From positions 40,561-104,560 of the forward strand of contig CBFHSF010000010.1 in NCBI GenBank assembly GCA_965658445.1: DNA of 64,000 nucleotides. Reading direction: 5' to 3'. How positions within the stretch are numbered: position 1 is the first letter of the stretch; each line of letters starts with the position of its first letter. Below are positions 62,066 to 64,000 of the stretch, piece by piece. The notes beneath the pieces are model-generated. The model was not told the origin of the DNA and ran no database searches. It saw only the letters and a list, made by a program, of their open reading frames with translations. The translations under genes were made by a program, and so were the position numbers. Source of the stretch: CBFHSF01 sp965658445. Its GTDB lineage: Bacteria; Bacteroidota; Bacteroidia; Flavobacteriales; Schleiferiaceae.

Positions 62066-62713
62066 ATGACTACTATTCAACCTACCACTCAGTGGGGGAC
62101 TCTTATTGCCGCTGGGGTTTCTGCAGGTATTTGCACCATTCCAGGCATAGGAGTTTTAATTGTGTTTATTCTCTTGATTCTCGCTCTTCTCATGAAGAGG
62201 GTCACTTGGAATCAATTGGGTTTTACCGCTCCTGAATCTTGGCCACACCTCTTTTTTAAATCCGTTTGGGTTGGAGTTGCCCTGCAGCTCATCTCATTTT
62301 ATGGGATAGAACCGGCAATTGTATACCTCACAGGTGAAGAAATTGATCTTTCTTCTTTTACCAACATTCAAGGCAACATTACCTATCTCTTTTTATGGCT
62401 ATTGTTTGTATGGGGTGTTGTGATCTTTGTAGAAGAATTGGTTTTTAGGGGCTGGCTGTATCATTCTTTGGTCAATGCCCTGCCGGCCTTCCGTTTAAAA
62501 AAGCTTCTATTGGCCTTGGGAACCTCTACTCTTTTTGGATTGGCTCACTTTTACCAAGGCCCCTCTGGAATGTTGGCCACAGGAATTATGAGCTTTGCTT
62601 TGGTAGGTTGTTTTGAATGGGAAAGAAGAACGATTTGGTTTCCCATTATTGTCCACGGAATCATAGATACCGTAGGACTGCTCTTTATCTACTTTGACTG
62701 GATGCCCTTGTAA
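62066..62713 (+). CDS. CPBP family intramembrane metalloprotease
   Basis: A 215-residue integral membrane protein with about six helices. CPBP/CAAX-protease motifs are in order: EELVFRGWLYH (motif 1, EExxxR), LFGLAHFYQG (motif 2, FxxxH) and VHGIIDTVGL (motif 3). These residues bind the catalytic metal and all appear present. In bacteria such proteins degrade or process membrane peptides; the substrate is unknown. The EamA gene begins five bases after it, so the pair is probably cotranscribed. Confidence 0.87.
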   Translation: MTTIQPTTQWGTLIAAGVSAGICTIPGIGVLIVFILLILALLMKRVTWNQLGFTAPESWPHLFFKSVWVGVALQLISFYGIEPAIVYLTGEEIDLSSFTNIQGNITYLFLWLLFVWGVVIFVEELVFRGWLYHSLVNALPAFRLKKLLLALGTSTLFGLAHFYQGPSGMLATGIMSFALVGCFEWERRTIWFPIIVHGIIDTVGLLFIYFDWMPL

Positions 62714-62718
62714 TCTCT

Positions 62719-63582
62719 ATGAAGGCTTCGGTTGCAAATACCTTTGTCTTTCTTGGAGCTTGTAGCTATGGGTTGTTGGCAACACTGGTCAAGATTGGAT
62801 ATTCCATGGGACTCTCTGTCTACGAGATTACCGCACTCCAATACATTACGGGATTTGTGGGACTCACCCTAGTCCTTTTGATTACAAAAAACTTTCGGTG
62901 GACTTCAACGTCCTTGCCCCTTGTGTTGGCGGGAACCACACTGGGTACCACAGGCCTCTTTTACTACCTATCGCTTGAATACACATCTGTGGCCACTGGA
63001 ATTATCCTTTTGATGCAGAGCACATGGATGGGCTTGGTTTGGGAGTGCTATAAAGAAAAGAAATGGCCACATTGGAGACAAGTAATCAGTTTGACTCTCA
63101 TTCTTTTGGGAACATATTTGAGCGTTCGAGGAGAAATTCACCTAGAACCCATAGGCATTATATTTGGCCTAATTGCAGCACTTTCTTATACCATAACCAT
63201 ACAGTATTCTGGATTGGATCCCGAGGGGCATTCTCCCATTTCAAGAACATGGACCTTAATGATTGGAGGGTTTTTAGTTGTTTTTTCGGCTTTTTGGGTA
63301 TTGGGTTTTGGTGAATCTCAAATAAGTACCGGCAGACTGTCATTTGAAGCCTTGGGATTGGGTGCATTGTTGGGCTTACTGGGGACCTTTTTAGCCCCAC
63401 TTCTGTTTAGTATTGGAAGACCATACACAAGCCTAGGAACCGCTACCCTATTAAGTTCTGTAGAATTACCGGTTTCTGTTTTTTCGGCATTTATCCTTCT
63501 TTCTGAACCCATTTCCTCATTGCAATTCGCTGGCATTTTGAGTCTACTTCTAGGTGTTATTTCAATACCAACAAACCGTTAA
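62719..63582 (+). CDS. EamA (DMT superfamily) transporter
   Basis: A 287-residue inner-membrane permease with ten hydrophobic helices arranged as two EamA repeats (FVFLGACSYGLLATLVKIGY, ITALQYITGFVGLTLVLLIT; GIIFGLIAALSYTITIQYSG, ALGLGALLGLLGTFLAPLLF). Family members export amino acids or other small metabolites; the substrate is not predictable. It closes the small operon with the CPBP protease gene. Confidence 0.88.
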   Translation: MKASVANTFVFLGACSYGLLATLVKIGYSMGLSVYEITALQYITGFVGLTLVLLITKNFRWTSTSLPLVLAGTTLGTTGLFYYLSLEYTSVATGIILLMQSTWMGLVWECYKEKKWPHWRQVISLTLILLGTYLSVRGEIHLEPIGIIFGLIAALSYTITIQYSGLDPEGHSPISRTWTLMIGGFLVVFSAFWVLGFGESQISTGRLSFEALGLGALLGLLGTFLAPLLFSIGRPYTSLGTATLLSSVELPVSVFSAFILLSEPISSLQFAGILSLLLGVISIPTNR

Positions 63583-63955
63583 TATGTAGGAATAATATTA
63601 TTTTTTTAGCCAAATATTTGCGCGACTCAATAAATTTTGTAAAATTTGGACTACAAAACAACAGGCAATGAAAGCAAAAGAAGGTACATCTTCTGCACCC
63701 AAAACAACCCTACCTTACGCATTGAGTTCAATTTCATATTTCTCTATCAAGGAAGTATTAAACAAAAAATATATTTACCAGCCAATCATACAAAGCCTAC
63801 TAAAGTAACCGGTTTTTATGACCAATCAACCGCGAGTAACCTGCTCGCAATTGAAAACACAACTGGTAAAAGCATTTGGTTTGTGTTTGTGTTTTTAGGA
63901 TTACACGTAAAACAACCTAGAGGTAATTAACTGTGGTGGATTGATTACTTCGTAA
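63583..63955 (+). other. Gene-poor stretch with an uncertain short frame
   Basis: An AT-rich region of 373 bases. TTTG at 63617-63620 and TAAAATTTG near 63640 loosely resemble a promoter. An ATG at 63668 opens a 46-residue frame (MKAKEGTSSAPKTTLPYALS start), and another frame from a TTG at 63646 runs 94 codons. Neither resembles a known family, so I assign no gene. A strong terminator follows, which suggests that something is transcribed here. Confidence 0.4.
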
Positions 63956-63989
63956 AAAAGCCCCGAAGATTTCTTCGGGGCTTTTGTTT
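63956..63989. terminator. Strong bidirectional terminator near the window end
   Basis: AAAAGCCCCGAAG, loop ATTT, CTTCGGGGCTTTT with A and T runs on both sides, so it can work in either direction. Confidence 0.92.
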
Positions 63990-64000
63990 TAGCCGCACCT

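Noticed and set aside
63646..63930. 94-codon frame from a TTG near the right end
   Set aside because: No ATG, no family resemblance and competing frames in the same stretch; treated as unresolved.

Overview
The window looks like a chromosomal segment of a Bacteroidota bacterium, most likely of the class Flavobacteriia. The supports are type IX secretion C-terminal domains (39426-42839, 45382-47010), repeated TAnnTTTG promoter boxes, a SusC-type receptor remnant, an RprX/RprY-like two-component pair, and families typical of this group (DUF4294, DUF2911, DUF6095, DUF2231, fused alpha/beta 2-oxoacid dehydrogenase E1). One 99-base N run (2106-2204) shows that the sequence is a draft assembly. No tRNA, rRNA, CRISPR array, prophage or insertion sequence was seen.

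Layout. 1-5.7 kb: housekeeping genes (DUF4294, biotin carboxylase, DUF721, recF, a TPR membrane protein, ribH, a DUF2911 protein). 5.7-7.5 kb: two broken paralogous outer-membrane lipoprotein genes around a structured repeat region. 7.6-20 kb: mnmE, an aspartic-protease-like protein, membrane proteins, pentapeptide protein, thioredoxin, MscS channel, a thioesterase-like protein, an AlbA_2 protein, an apparent small RNA unit, yjbQ and trmH. 20-30 kb: a PBP1A-type enzyme, a large pseudo-peptidase/outer-membrane protein, a fused E1 dehydrogenase, an RsmB-like methyltransferase and murQ. 30-37.6 kb: a two-component system and an operon of three parvulin-type chaperones/isomerases plus a MoxR ATPase. 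37.8-49 kb: guaB, a giant CHU_C protein, a decayed H-NOX/HNOBA signalling locus, nitronate monooxygenase, a subtilisin-like T9SS cargo, mnmA and a MORN protein. 49-53 kb: a compact GDP-heptose pathway with a trifunctional fusion. 53-61 kb: a sugar regulon. 61-64 kb: a BtuF-like protein, a CPBP protease and an EamA transporter.

Most notable region: 53.3-61 kb. A Nudix-related (NrtR/AraR-like) regulator lies among three copies of a 17-bp palindrome (AGTGTAA-N3-TTACACT). One copy lies at the pfkA-gapA-sugar kinase operon promoter, one at a secreted GH13 amylase, and one at a SusC-type receptor gene. The receptor locus has collapsed into a frameshifted, internally deleted remnant, and a CBM-like partner survives only as a 46-residue stub. 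The regulator and operators therefore appear to link glycolysis and alpha-glucan breakdown although the uptake part is lost, at least in this assembly.

Other highlights are a self-contained small RNA unit on the minus strand at 18.1-18.24 kb (promoter, two-stem RNA, UACG-loop terminator), and a heptose enzyme carrying an extra uridine-kinase-like domain. A metallopeptidase-like outer-membrane protein has lost its zinc site, and 7-bp repeat arrays sit beside truncated genes. Several loci are broken by frameshifts or stops. Some may be draft-assembly errors, but those with internal deletions are more likely real decay.
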